Shown: positions 23,897 to 34,615 of the stretch, piece by piece | Layout of the letters: each line of letters opens with the position of its first letter | Numbering within the stretch: the first letter of the stretch is position 1 | Assembly: GCF_963676685.1 (NCBI RefSeq) | Contig: NC_092354.1 | Span: forward strand, 74,971,335 to 75,035,334 | Direction of reading: 5' to 3' | DNA length: 64,000 nt | From: Mytilus edulis | Taxonomy: Eukaryota > Mollusca > Bivalvia > Mytilida > Mytilidae | Notes under the pieces: model-generated | What the model saw: the letters and a program-made list of their open reading frames with translations, nothing else | Database searches by the model: none | Told to the model about the DNA's origin: nothing | Made by a program: the position numbers and the translations under genes

Positions 23897-24269
23897 TATA
23901 CATGTCTGGTCTGTGTTTTCTGCTTTGTATCGATCAAATGATTCAAACCCTTTTCAACTGACTTTTATAAAGTGTTATTATGTGGTACTGGTATACCACT
24001 GAAACGTATTGAAAACAACTGCCACATTCCTGACTTGATACAGACGTTTTCGTATGTAGGAAATAGGACCTCTTACTTGTGTGACAGTCAAATTTTGTTT
24101 TCATGAAACACAAACATATGTTACACATTGGACATATCAATGTAAATACCTTATGATTCACATAAACCAGCTGTAGCCTTGATATTCTGAGCATGCTAGA
24201 AAAACGAGTTATCATCTCCAATAACCTATGCAAATTATTTATGTTGTGAACTCAAACATAACCTTGCCG

Positions 24270-24545
24270 TTAGGGTGGTACCCAACACCTTCATGAAAAT
24301 TAATTTGGCTTGTTTAATTTTCTTAAAAGTTTGACAGAGTATTTACTTTGACCCTTTGACAAAAATATAAAATTTTCCAAAAAATTGAACCATTTTATCA
24401 GAAAAATTACGCTGGTTATATAGCAGTTGACAAACACCAATTTTGATAATTGAGAAGCTTACTATTCTCATAACAATACAACGTAATTCAAACGTTTAGC
24501 TGCTTTTACAGAGTTATCTCCCTGTAGTGTTAGGTACCACCTTAA
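24270..24545. mobile_element. TTAA-type MITE, 276 bp
   Basis: Inverted termini TTAGGGTGGTACCCAACAC and GTGTTAGGTACCACCTTAA. Next to the right end is AGAGTTATCTCCCTGTAGTG. This terminal sequence is a recurrent short element in bivalve genomes. The TTAA at the ends suggests piggyBac- or Kolobok-like mobilisation (inference). The left end has a TTAG substitution. Confidence 0.8.
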
Positions 24546-25001
24546 GTTTCATATCTTCAGTTCTTAATCTTAACTTTACATAAGCACGTTTGTCCTAACC
24601 GACATAGAAGAAAACAAATAATAACTCGTAAGTTGATAAATTACTATTACAATCAGCTAATAAATTTAAATGCCATTTTATTTTGTTCACAACAAAACGC
24701 CTTTTCCCAATATCATTGATAACAAATGCTTTTACAGTACATTCGATATTATAATATTGATGGAGATCAAGATCTTTATACTTTAAACTTTTTATAATAC
24801 AGCAGTTCAACATTTTGGACTTTTTTAAACTATTCTAATACTTTCTAAACAGTTTGCTGTCGATTAATCTTAAGGAACACCGAACAATTAAAAATACGCT
24901 AGAATATTGTTCTACAATTCAGGGTTTCATGCCACAACTCAACAATGTGATGAATTATCATTTCTGTCTGTTTGGTTCACACACTATTGCTTTATGAAAC
25001 T
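24546..25001. other. Intergenic, nothing recognised
   Basis: AT-rich. The minus-strand 72-codon open frame has no recognisable motif and I do not call it. Confidence 0.45.
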
Positions 25002-25099
25002 GTCATACAAGTGAACAGTTCAGCAGTCATACAAGTGAACAGTTCAGCAGTCATACAAGTGAACAGTTCAGCAGTCATACAAGTGAACAGTTCAGCAGT
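25002..25099. repeat. Four copies of a 24 bp repeat
   Basis: GTCATACAAGTGAACAGTTC begins at 25002, 25026, 25050 and 25074, and the copies are exact. This word is part of the family C dispersed repeat whose remainder follows directly, so one segment of the mobile repeat has expanded in tandem. Confidence 0.95.
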
Positions 25100-25109
25100 C
25101 TCTTAAACC

Positions 25110-25290
25110 AGGTTAATCTTCTACATAAGAACACACTTGTACCAATTTAGAAATATGACAGTTGTTGTGATATCCATTCGTTTAATGTGTTTGATCTTTT
25201 GATTTTGCCATTTTATATATGGACTTTCCGTTTTGAATTTTCCCCGGAGTTCGGTATTTTTGTAATTTTACTTTTATAAGTATATCCTGA
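25110..25290 (+). repeat. Dispersed mussel repeat (family C)
   Basis: Contains TTGTGATATCCATTCGTTTA, GTTTGATCTTTTGATTTTGC, GGACTTTCCGTTTTGAATTT and CGGAGTTCGGTATTTTTGT. It is widespread in Mytilus; other copies lie at 32500, 32925, 38300, 39960, 40900, 52800 and 57575. Confidence 0.7.
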
Positions 25291-26365
25291 TTATCTTTAA
25301 CATAGTTAAAAAGTCTTAGGTATTTTTTGATATCTCATTGTTGTCTTCTTTTCTCTCTAGATATTTAGGGACAAACGTCAACACATCTTTAGCTTTTCCC
25401 TTTTAATAATAATCCTGTTTGCATTTAAGGATGAACTGAGGTGAGGTTGGGTGAACATTAATAAATTGTGAATTTAAAATTGAGACTATAAGCTGGTAGA
25501 GCATCAATTAAGGATAAAAATAAGCTTAAAATAGTGATAGGTCATGGACCTCCTTTTCGAGATATTTGAGATTTAAAATATGGCGGGAAAAGGCTGACTC
25601 GGGCTTTTACCTTATAATTGCATTGGTATTATTTGAGTCTCAAAACAAAAGAAAAAAATCAAGAATCTTCTAAAATTTTGGTAAATGACCTTTCATGAAC
25701 TATTAAGTCTTATAGAAAAAAAAACAAATGTGTGTTATGGGGCAAAATATTTTACATTGCATGGTATAGGAAAACACCAAGGAGTCCGAACATTTGACAC
25801 AAATTCCAAAACCTCAAAAAGTACATCCTTAAATTTGTCTTTACACATCGTGAAAATAATTTCTACAAAAAGTACATTATACAAAAAAAAACCACTAATG
25901 TCATGAACCTTATGTTATAATACGTACGCTAAAAAGGCGTTTACATTGGTATTATTTAACAAATTACACGACTCTTGACTTTACTTAATAAAGTTACACT
26001 TTTAATTTTCTACCTGAACAGATACTAAAATATAATAAAGATTAAAAATTCAGATTATAAATAACAAAACGAAATATAACGGTGCTGTCTTTGATAAATT
26101 AAGCGAGTTATACCGTTAACAATGCGAGTGTCAAAGATGTCATTTGTGGACAGATCTGTGACATATTTATTGTCACAAGCACATAAAATAATTCACGATT
26201 GTCATACAATATAAATGTTATATGTTAGATTAAAGTACATCGTTAGGAATAAACATATTTAAAATTGTTGTAATTAAACAGTATCATATTTGTTTGTTAG
26301 TGTACTTAGAATACTTAGAATGTATATTAATTAGTGTTTCAAGTAGGTACTTTCATATTTTAGGG
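25291..26365. other. Intergenic, nothing recognised
   Basis: AT-rich sequence upstream of the LINE. No exon or repeat that I can name. The 73-codon frame at 25685 has no family features. Confidence 0.45.
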
Positions 26366-28060
26366 GAAATAAATTCACTAATAAAAATCTAGATATAAAT
26401 GCTACAAATGAATATAAATAAGGAAGAAATAGCTAAGATACTTAAGGGACTGAAGGTTGAAAAATCTCCTGGGCCAGATAGAATACACCCAAGAATACTC
26501 AAAGAGTTAGCAGAATCAATATCAACACCATTATGCATAATATTCAACCAATCAATAAGAAACAGTACTGTTCCAAATAGATGGAAAGAAGCACAAATTA
26601 GCGCTATTTTTAAGAAAGGAAAAAAATGTATTGCTGGTGACTATAGACCTGTCAGCCTAACCTCAGTGGTGTGCAAAGTAATGGAAAAATTGGTACGTGA
26701 ACATATTGTCAAACATATGAAAATCAACAAATTCTTTACTGATCGTCAATATGGATTTATATCAGGCAGATCTACATCTCTTCAACTTTTAAATGTATTG
26801 GACAAATGGCTAGAAGCCCTTGATAATTGAAAATCTATCGATGTTATTTACATGGAATATATGAAAGCATTCGACACTGTTCCGCACAAAAGACTAATGA
26901 ACAAACTCCGAGCATATGGCACAGAACTTTCAGTTCTGAATTGGGTCGATAGTTTTCTAAGTGACAGGATACAACACGTTTCAATAAACAATAAAACATC
27001 ATCATGGTCAAAAGTAACTTCAGGTATACCTCAAGGATCTGTGCTTGGGCCTCTACTTTTTGTAATTTTCATAAATGACCTTCCAAACCTGGTTGATTCC
27101 GACGTATACCTCTTTGCAGATGATACTAAAATTTTTAATACAATTAGTCAGAAAGAAGATAAAACTCAATTACAAAGTGACTTAAATAATTATCGCAATG
27201 GAGTGATACCTGGCTATTAAAGTTTCACCCCGACAAGTGCAAACATATGCACATAGGTAAACCGGGACCGGAACCAGACTCAAAATATACACTAAAATCG
27301 ACAATACTACAAAATGTTACTGAAGAAAAAGACATTGGAGTAATTATTGACTCTGAATTAAATTTCGAAAAACATATAAGTGTGAAAGTTAATAAGGCAA
27401 ATTCCATGTTTGCACTACTGAGAAGGACTTTCCAATATTTAGATACAGATACCTTTGTACCACTATACAAGACACTCGTTCGAACACATTTAGAGTTTGC
27501 AAGCTCAGTATGGCATCCATATAAAATAAAATATATTGATAAGATTGAGAATGTGCAGCGCCGGGCAACTAAACAACTACCAGGATTAAAGAATTTAACA
27601 TACTCAGAAAGACTGCAAAAATTGAAACTACCATCTCTAAATTTTAGACGAGTCCGAGGTGACATGATTGAGTTATATAAAATACTGAACGGAAAATATG
27701 ATAAAGAGGCGGCACAATTTGTTAAATTATGGAAGGATATGACAACACGAACAGGGGTACGCGGCAACAGTCTAAAAATATTTCCACAGAGAGCAAGAAC
27801 AGAATTAAGGAGGAATGCCTTTGCTCTACGAGTGGTAAAAACATGGAATACACTACCCGAAATTATAGTAACATCACCAACCACAAATACATTTAAGAAT
27901 AGACTAGACAAATACTGGAAGAACCAAACAATGATGTACGAAGACTATAAATCACCAATCACCGGAAGTGGAGAAGATTTAGATATAGAGACTGATGAAG
28001 AGGAACTTTAGTTCCTGTATCAGTAAAAGAACCTAAGTAAACCTAAGTAAGTAAATCTTA
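26366..28060 (+). pseudogene. CR1/jockey-like LINE reverse transcriptase, 5'-truncated and broken
   Basis: The reverse-transcriptase part of a non-LTR retrotransposon ORF2. From about 26399 it reads through KSPGPDRIHPRILKE, DYRPVSLTSVVCKVMEK and FFTDRQYGFISGRST, then stops at TGA 26828-26830. The same frame continues with the palm motif [12 protein letters not shown], the [13 protein letters not shown] motif and LFADDTKIF, then shifts by one base near 27190-27200 (stop at 27218-27220). It finishes in a third segment (27247-28011) with the thumb and C-terminal region, including QRRATKQLPGLKNLTYSER and RRVRGDMIELYKIL. The first catalytic Asp of the palm motif is Glu (26855-26857). The endonuclease domain is missing, as usual for 5'-truncated copies. 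The 3' end carries short CTAAGTAA-type repeats (28032-28060), as in CR1-group elements. Dead copy. Confidence 0.92.
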
Positions 28061-28438
28061 TAACAAAAAGAACATTTAGTAATGTCTTGTCTTGTTGTTT
28101 GATATCTAAAATCATATTTAACCTATTTCGCACATGAACTAAAGATAATCTGCTAAATACTCAGTTTGGGTATACATAAATTTATATAGAGCTAGTTATC
28201 CTTACGGAGTTCGAAGGAGTGTTACCTCTTGTAATGGGTATCACAATAATTAAATATTGACACATGCTACAAATTAATATAAACCTCTAGTCTTTTCAAC
28301 GGTGCATTACAGTGAATAAAGGTAATAGTAGTACACCGTTGTTCAAAAGTCGTTAATCGATTAAGAGAAAATAAATCAGGGTTACAAACTAAACCCGAGG
28401 AAAAGAGAGGAACAACAAGAACCTGTGTATTTTAAATG

Positions 28439-28660
28439 TCCTGTACCAAGCCAGAAAATGTCAGTTGTAATCTTATAGTTCGTTTCTGGTCGTTCCTGTA
28501 CCAAGCCAGAAAATGTCAGTTGTAATCTTATAGTTCGTTTCTGGTCGTTCCTGTACCAAGCCAGAAAATGGCAGTTGTAATCTTATAGTTCGTTTCTGGT
28601 CGTTCCTGTACCAAGCCAGAAAATGTCAGTTGTAATCTTATAGTTTGTTTCTGGTCGTGT
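28439..28660 (+). repeat. Four copies of a 55 bp repeat
   Basis: CTGTACCAAGCCAGAAAATG begins at 28441, 28496, 28551 and 28606. The copies are nearly identical (one T/G change). The unit derives from the family C dispersed repeat, a second case of local tandem growth from that family. Confidence 0.95.
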
Positions 28661-28835
28661 TGCACTGTCGTATGTTTTTGTTGCACATTGTTTCTGTCGA
28701 TTCGTTGTTTTCCTCTTATAGTAGATGTGTTTCCCTCTGTGTTAGTTTGTTACCCGGATTTGTTTTCTCTCAATCGATTTATGACTTTCGAACAGAGGTA
28801 TACTACTGTTGCCTTCATCTGGGACGTTAATAAGA
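28640..28835 (+). repeat. Dispersed mussel repeat (family F)
   Basis: Contains TAGATGTGTTTCCCTCTGTG, TTAGTTTGTTACCCGGATTT and GAACAGAGGTATACTACTG. A sister copy lies at 58060-58250. The two overlapping open frames here are incidental. Confidence 0.65.
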
Positions 28836-31800
28836 TTTGTTGCGATTTTGCTAGTTACAGATTCACTGTAGCGTTCTGATTTAAACAGGTTTACGTGTGT
28901 AATGTCATTTCAACTTTATTTTTTGGCAAGTAGTATAAAAAAAGTCCCTTAAACGCTGCACATGTTATAACAGCTTTTTACTGAATCTATATAAAACATG
29001 TACATTATACTAATATATACCGTGCCCAGAAATTTAGAAAAATGAAAAATTACAAAAAAACTGAACTCCGGGGAAAATTCAAAACGGAAAGTCACATGTT
29101 TGGGTATTTGTTTACTCGTAAGTTGGAATTGCTATACACACTTCGGAACTGATTATTTAAGTTTTTAAATGTGAATGAAAGTTTATGTCATAACACGACG
29201 TCACCAAAAGAACAAGACATTATCAAAGTTATTAATTATCATTCATTTCGAACATGTATCGTCTGTTAATTATCAAAATAACGTTTGCAGCGCTTTTCTT
29301 GATTCAGTTTTAGCAAAAGCTTGAATCCGAATATTCGAACGCCAACAAAAAAAAAAAAATCAGTCGAAGAGCTTACTAAGCAAAACCGAAAAAAACCCAA
29401 TAAAAGCCAAATTCATTTAAGGTCAACTTTGTCTAAGGGGGTTGAAATGTTTTTTCTTACACATTTCTGAACTTTTAAACAAACAATTGTTAAATAATTA
29501 GGTATGACTAATGCCAGTTTCAAAGTACTAACAACGGACTAGATGATACTCTCGTGAACTCAATAATAGTCAAACGGAGGCGTAGTTCTTATCTTAGTGC
29601 TATATAAAGGGAAAAGAACGCTCTGTAAATTGCAGGTATGTCCAGCGCTTTCCAAAATTTACCTACATGATAAATGCACATACCCGAATATTTCAATCCA
29701 ATGATGTATAAAAACCGATACAGTTGAAGAGCTGTATAACCATAGAGGAATTGATAATTATGACGTCACCATATCCGTCTAAGGTCAACTTTACCTTCGA
29801 GAGTTGAAACCTTAGCGTCTAGATAAAATGATAAGCTAACAGTATATTTTGATGAACTATGGTTGTTTTTCCTTTGTTGCTCAGTAAGAAATTTAAAAGA
29901 TGAAGGGTCAAACTAAAAAGTGGTCAACGGTACAAATCTAAGTTCTTTGTGTGATTCACTCATTTGTAAAAAGATATAATGCTTTGATCAGATTAAGTTT
30001 GATTCAGAACAAGAAACTGAAGAAAAAACTACACATTCAGTCTTTTTCGTTTAAGGGGAAAATTGGTTATTAAAATAAAAAAAAAAGATTGTTATTGTTT
30101 TAATTTGACAGCCTGTAGTTCAATACATTAAAATATTATCAACTTAAGAGGTAAGAAGGACTAAGCACAAATCATACTGAATAGTAAGCAATAAAAGGTT
30201 TTGTTTATTCGTTTATTATTATTAAACGATGTAATTTTCGCAAGGGAAGAGTCCGAGATCATTGTTTCGGACGCGTCACATAAGATTGTAAACATACGTA
30301 CGTTTTACATTTGGTTATAACATTGTAATACACCATATTTTCGAAAAACTAAGGATTTTCTTATCCAAGGCATAAATACAATTTTTCAATCTTTCATTAC
30401 ATAGTGATGCCGGAACAATTTTCGCAACATTCATCTATGTAAACATTAAGTAGATTTTTCAGTGATACATATGAAAGTCAAAGTAACAACAACCAACAAA
30501 AACATTTGTATGATCCGATATTGTACTTGTTAGGAACACGATTAGTTGTTTTTTTATTGTTATGTATGGATTTTTCTTGTCGTTTAAGTAGAACTGTTGT
30601 TTTAAAAAAATTCAAAAATTTGAATTCATTTAAGTCTTTTCACTGTTTTCCAATTTCACTCTAATTGCCTTAGTGTTAAGCTCTTGTCTGTTTTAAGCAC
30701 CTTTTGTTGATGACTTAAATCAGATAATGGTGTTTGTGGGCGGATGTATCAATGGAGTGCAAGTAGGAAATTCGTCGAATAAGGTAAATGGAAAGATTTC
30801 TTTCTTAAAGACTAATTGCAAGGCAAATACACAGAATATCAATAACTAATTAGGTACATTAAGTTTCTCTTTTGACGTTGATTTTCAAAGCGGAATTAGT
30901 TATGCACTGGTTCACCATTTGATAAATAATTATTAAGAAACAAACATACTTATAATTACTTTTTCTTGTAATTGCATTCCACAAAAAGACATCTTTCTAA
31001 CGTACCACGTAAAATTTAAGGTTTCCAGTGATAACTCTCAAAACATCTGCCAATGTTATATCTTTCGCTTGTTGTCGAAGCTATAATGGACTTTTAAAAC
31101 GCAACATATTTTGTTTATCTTTTTTTTTTAATAAAATCATAACCTATATTCATTTCAATGCTTATCATGCTTCTCATACTACTTTTGAGATAGAAAAAGT
31201 AGTAGTTGAATTTCCTCAGACAATCAAACATTGCTGAATTTTGACATCGCACGAATTTCTTGATGCGAAATTAGAAGCGCGTAAATGTTTGTTTGGGATT
31301 TTTTCTTCTTTAAACTTGTCGGCATACCGGAATCTATTGCCAAGTATAAATCAGTTAAACGTTTATGATTTTTCTTTTTGTCACAACTGAGAAATGAAAT
31401 TTTAAATGCATGTTTAAATACTGTTCTTTTGAGAACAAATACGCGCCATGAATTACTATTTAAGTCCCTGAAACTTAAGAGCAGGAAGTTAAAACTCGTA
31501 AGTGACCAACTATTAACCCGGACATCCTGTAAGTTAACGATACGTCATTTCAATCAAAATTGGAAAATCATTTGTAACACAGTATAATGTCTACAACGAA
31601 AACACATCAAACGAATGGACAACAATATGTGCAGCATGTATTATATAGATTTATGTTATGTAAATAAAAAACGAAAACCGACGAAAAGACTAACAGCATT
31701 ATACAAAACATAACACAGACAACAAAAGACTGAGCAACACGTACTCCAAACAAAATCAACGGGTGATTTCAGCCATTCCGGAAAAGTTTGACGTGAAAAT

Positions 31801-32495
31801 GTAACATCAATTTTACAAATAAATGTAGCAATACACAGTTAGAAGTTAAGTTTTGTTTTATGGCCATGGTGATTTTTTTAAATATGAAAGTTTATGTACA
31901 ATAAAATTGATTTTTAGATAATTGAAGAATAATATAGCCTTCTTAGTGGGTTTATATGAACATTTATATTGTTTTTAGCATGTTTTATAGGCCATTTATC
32001 TGTTTGACAGTCCGTATTTTCCTATTCGTACCGCCCATAGGTCCATAAATTATTGTAGAGTTTATCAACAAAGATTTTGTGCTTGATCTTTTCAATTCAT
32101 TTTTATGGAAAAACGAGCAGAAATGCATATGATTTTTTTGGACCACTTGATACATATAAACCTATGATTTCAGGAAAGGTAGCATTGTAATCGATTGAAA
32201 TTTTCCTTTGGATCAAATTTTGGAGACTTTTGTGACATGTTCACCCCTCTTTTTTGCAATATTTTGTATCAAAGAAATGCAGATTGGTGCCATGGTTACA
32301 CCCAAAATGGATTATATTTCACCATTATGACCATTAGAAATCAAATCTATGGAAGATTCTCTTTCCATAAAATATATACATACATAAAACAAATATTAAG
32401 CCTTATTTGTTAGAAAGGAGAGGAAAGAGAGTGTTTAAAAATTATGAGTGTCAATTTTAGTTTTTTTTCTAACGGTGTATTGCTACCAAATGTAA
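28836..32495. other. Intergenic, no gene recognised
   Basis: AT-rich. It holds a family C scrap at about 29030-29095 and a degenerate family B copy at about 31596-31795 (CAAACGAATGGACAAC, GACTGAGCAACACG). I find no exon with flanking splice sites, no reverse-transcriptase motif and no RNA gene. Confidence 0.45.
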
Positions 32496-32499
32496 CATA

Positions 32500-32720
32500 T
32501 AAATAAAAACGAACGCTGTGGAAAATTCAAAACGGAAAGTCCCTTATGAAATGGCAAAACGAAATCTCAATCACATCATACGAATAAAATAAGACCTGCC
32601 ATATTCCTGAAATGGTACAGACATCTTTAGATGAAGAAAACGGAGGTTTACACCTGGTTTTATAGCTAGCTAAACCTCTCACTTGTCTGACAGTCACTTA
32701 AAGATGCTTTGTATTGACAA
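32500..32720 (-). repeat. Dispersed mussel repeat (family C)
   Basis: Contains AAAATTCAAAACGGAAAGTC, ATGAAATGGCAAAACGAAAT, TGCCATATTCCTGAAATGG and CACCTGGTTTTATAGCTAGC. Confidence 0.7.
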
Positions 32721-32924
32721 AAATGTGTGATCAAAACATTAAATGTCAAAATGTCAAAAGTTAGGTACATTGCGTTATAATCTTAATTACTTTAACAACA
32801 ATCAAATGTTAGTTATAACCTTTCTGTCAATAATTCAGGGAATTCAACATCTGTATTAACCTTTGACGATTAAATAACGACCAATAATGAATAAAAAAAG
32901 AGAATTTTAGTACATATCACACAT

Positions 32925-33035
32925 GATTTGATGTGTTTGCGCTGTTGGTTTTGACATTTGGTTAAGGACTTTCCTTTTTGATTTACCTCGGAGTTCAGTA
33001 TTTTTGTGATTTTACATTTTCCTTGTATAAATATA
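32925..33035 (+). repeat. Partial dispersed repeat (family C)
   Basis: TTTGATGTGTTTGCGCTGTT, GGACTTTCCTTTTTGATTTA and CGGAGTTCAGTATTTTTGTG match the family. It lies directly upstream of a reverse-transcriptase remnant. Confidence 0.6.
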
Positions 33036-33094
33036 TGATTTATCTATTGTACCCTTAGGTATCTTCTCTCTCCCTATTTAAATTAATTTCTATA

Positions 33095-33960
33095 AAATTC
33101 AATTTTGATATATTCAGATTTACACATGATGACTCGGCTATCAATTTGTTATTATATTTATCAAAGGATTTTGGGAGGACTTTAGACGAAGGTAAGAACA
33201 TTCCGGTGATATTTTGTGATTTTAGTAAATTTTGATAGAGTTTGGCACAAGGAATTAATTCGTATAATTAGGTAATTGACATAACATGTCAGTTGCTTCC
33301 CTGGGTCAAATAAAGTTGAGAATGGAAATGGGGAATGTGTCAAAGCGACAACAACCCGAAAGCCTATTTAAAAAGCAGGAGGTTTATTTACAACAAAACG
33401 TAAAGATGGTGAGATATTTATGACCGTGTTCTTCAGGGATCATGCACTGGTTCTCTCTTCTTTTTAATATTTATAAGTGATATTGTAGCTGAGCTTTATT
33501 AAGAAATAAAACGTTTTACAGACAACACAATGTTCAAAAGAAGATGTGGTATGATTGCCGATGAGACAACTCTCCACAATAGATCAAAATGACACAGAAA
33601 TTAACAACTATAGGTCACCGTACGGTCTTCAATAATGAGCAAAGCCCATACCACATAGTCAGCTTTAAAAGGCCCCGAATCTGTTTCTTATAGTGAACAA
33701 TCCAGTAAATGACGCATTAAAGATAAACGAAGGTTAAATGAAAATTCACTTCTGGGCTGAGAATTGGTTGGTTAATTTTAATGCAAATAAAAATAAGTTA
33801 ATGACCATATCCCGGAAACTATAAAAACCAATGCATACACAGCTTTTCATAAATATTTGTTCATTAAACTCTGTCAATTAACACAAGCATCTTGGTGTGA
33901 TACTGCCAAACGACGGAAATTGACACAAGCATATCGATACGATGGTTAAAAACTTATTCC
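33095..33960 (+). pseudogene. Jockey-like LINE reverse-transcriptase remnant, split by insertions
   Basis: Fragments in order: RFTHDDSAINLLLYLSKDFG with KNIPVIFCDFSK (33115-33230); FDRVWHKELIRI after a 2-base loss in the palm motif; a stretch carrying a family D scrap (about 33310-33360); LQGSCTGSLFFLIFISDIV (about 33433-33490) and RFTDNT in place of FADDT near 33515. A family E repeat interrupts (33536-33705). The frame then resumes with KIHFWAENWLVNFNANKNKL (about 33740-33800) and HKHLGVILPNDGNWHKHID (about 33890-33945). Numerous stops and shifts make this a dead copy. It belongs to a lineage different from the 26366 element. Confidence 0.8.
33536..33705 (+). repeat. Dispersed mussel repeat (family E) inserted in a LINE remnant
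   Basis: Begins near AAGATGTGGTATGATTGCCG and runs through GACAACTCTCCACAATAGAT, TCACCGTACGG and AGTCAGCTTTAAAAGGCCCC. Reverse-transcriptase sequence is recognisable on both sides, so this repeat arrived after the LINE copy. Confidence 0.8.
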
Positions 33961-33967
33961 TGCTTAG

Positions 33968-34112
33968 CCGTATTTGGCACAACTTTTTTGGGAATTTTGG
34001 GTCCTCAATGCCCTTCAAAATTGTATTTGTTTGGCTTCATAACTATTTTGATGTGAGCATCACTGATTAGTCTTATGTAGACAAAACGCGTGTTTGGCGT
34101 GTTAAGTTATAA
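33968..34112 (-). repeat. Dispersed mussel repeat (family A)
   Basis: Contains GTATTTGGCACAACTTTTTT, CTTCATAACTATTTTGATGT and GTAGACAAAACGCGTGTTTG. Confidence 0.65.
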
Positions 34113-34615
34113 TCCTTTTTTTTTTCAACTTCAGATACTTTATTTTACTATAATAGTTGTTAACAAAGCCCCTTAATGTTACAACAATGGCACTAAGGTT
34201 CTGCCCTGTATAGTTAATTACCAATAAAACCAGGGGATTTCATTGGCAAACTTTTTTATAATTTTACATACATGTAGTATTACGTGTTAGTTACAATTTA
34301 CAGAGTAATAGCTGTCTACAACATGTACTTTACTTTACAATGAAAAAGAAAACGGAACTTTGACCGTCTTTTGTTTAGCTTTAAGTTTATCGAAAGTGAA
34401 AGAGCACATGGTTCTGATCGGATCAAGAGGTTAGTATAATTGAATTATGATAGTTTTTAGATACACTAAATATTGAATGATTTACTATATCTGATATTCA
34501 AACAAAAAATTAAAAAGCAATTTTGTTTAGAAATTTGTCTTCTTTTTATTTCGATGAAATTTTTGTGATTTTCAAATATGTAGGTCAATCAAATATAAAC
34601 AAGACAGACAGAGAA

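Noticed and set aside
27225..27911. 228-codon minus-strand open frame
   Set aside because: It is the antisense of the LINE C-terminal region (27247-28011), which has clear reverse-transcriptase-family sequence on the plus strand.
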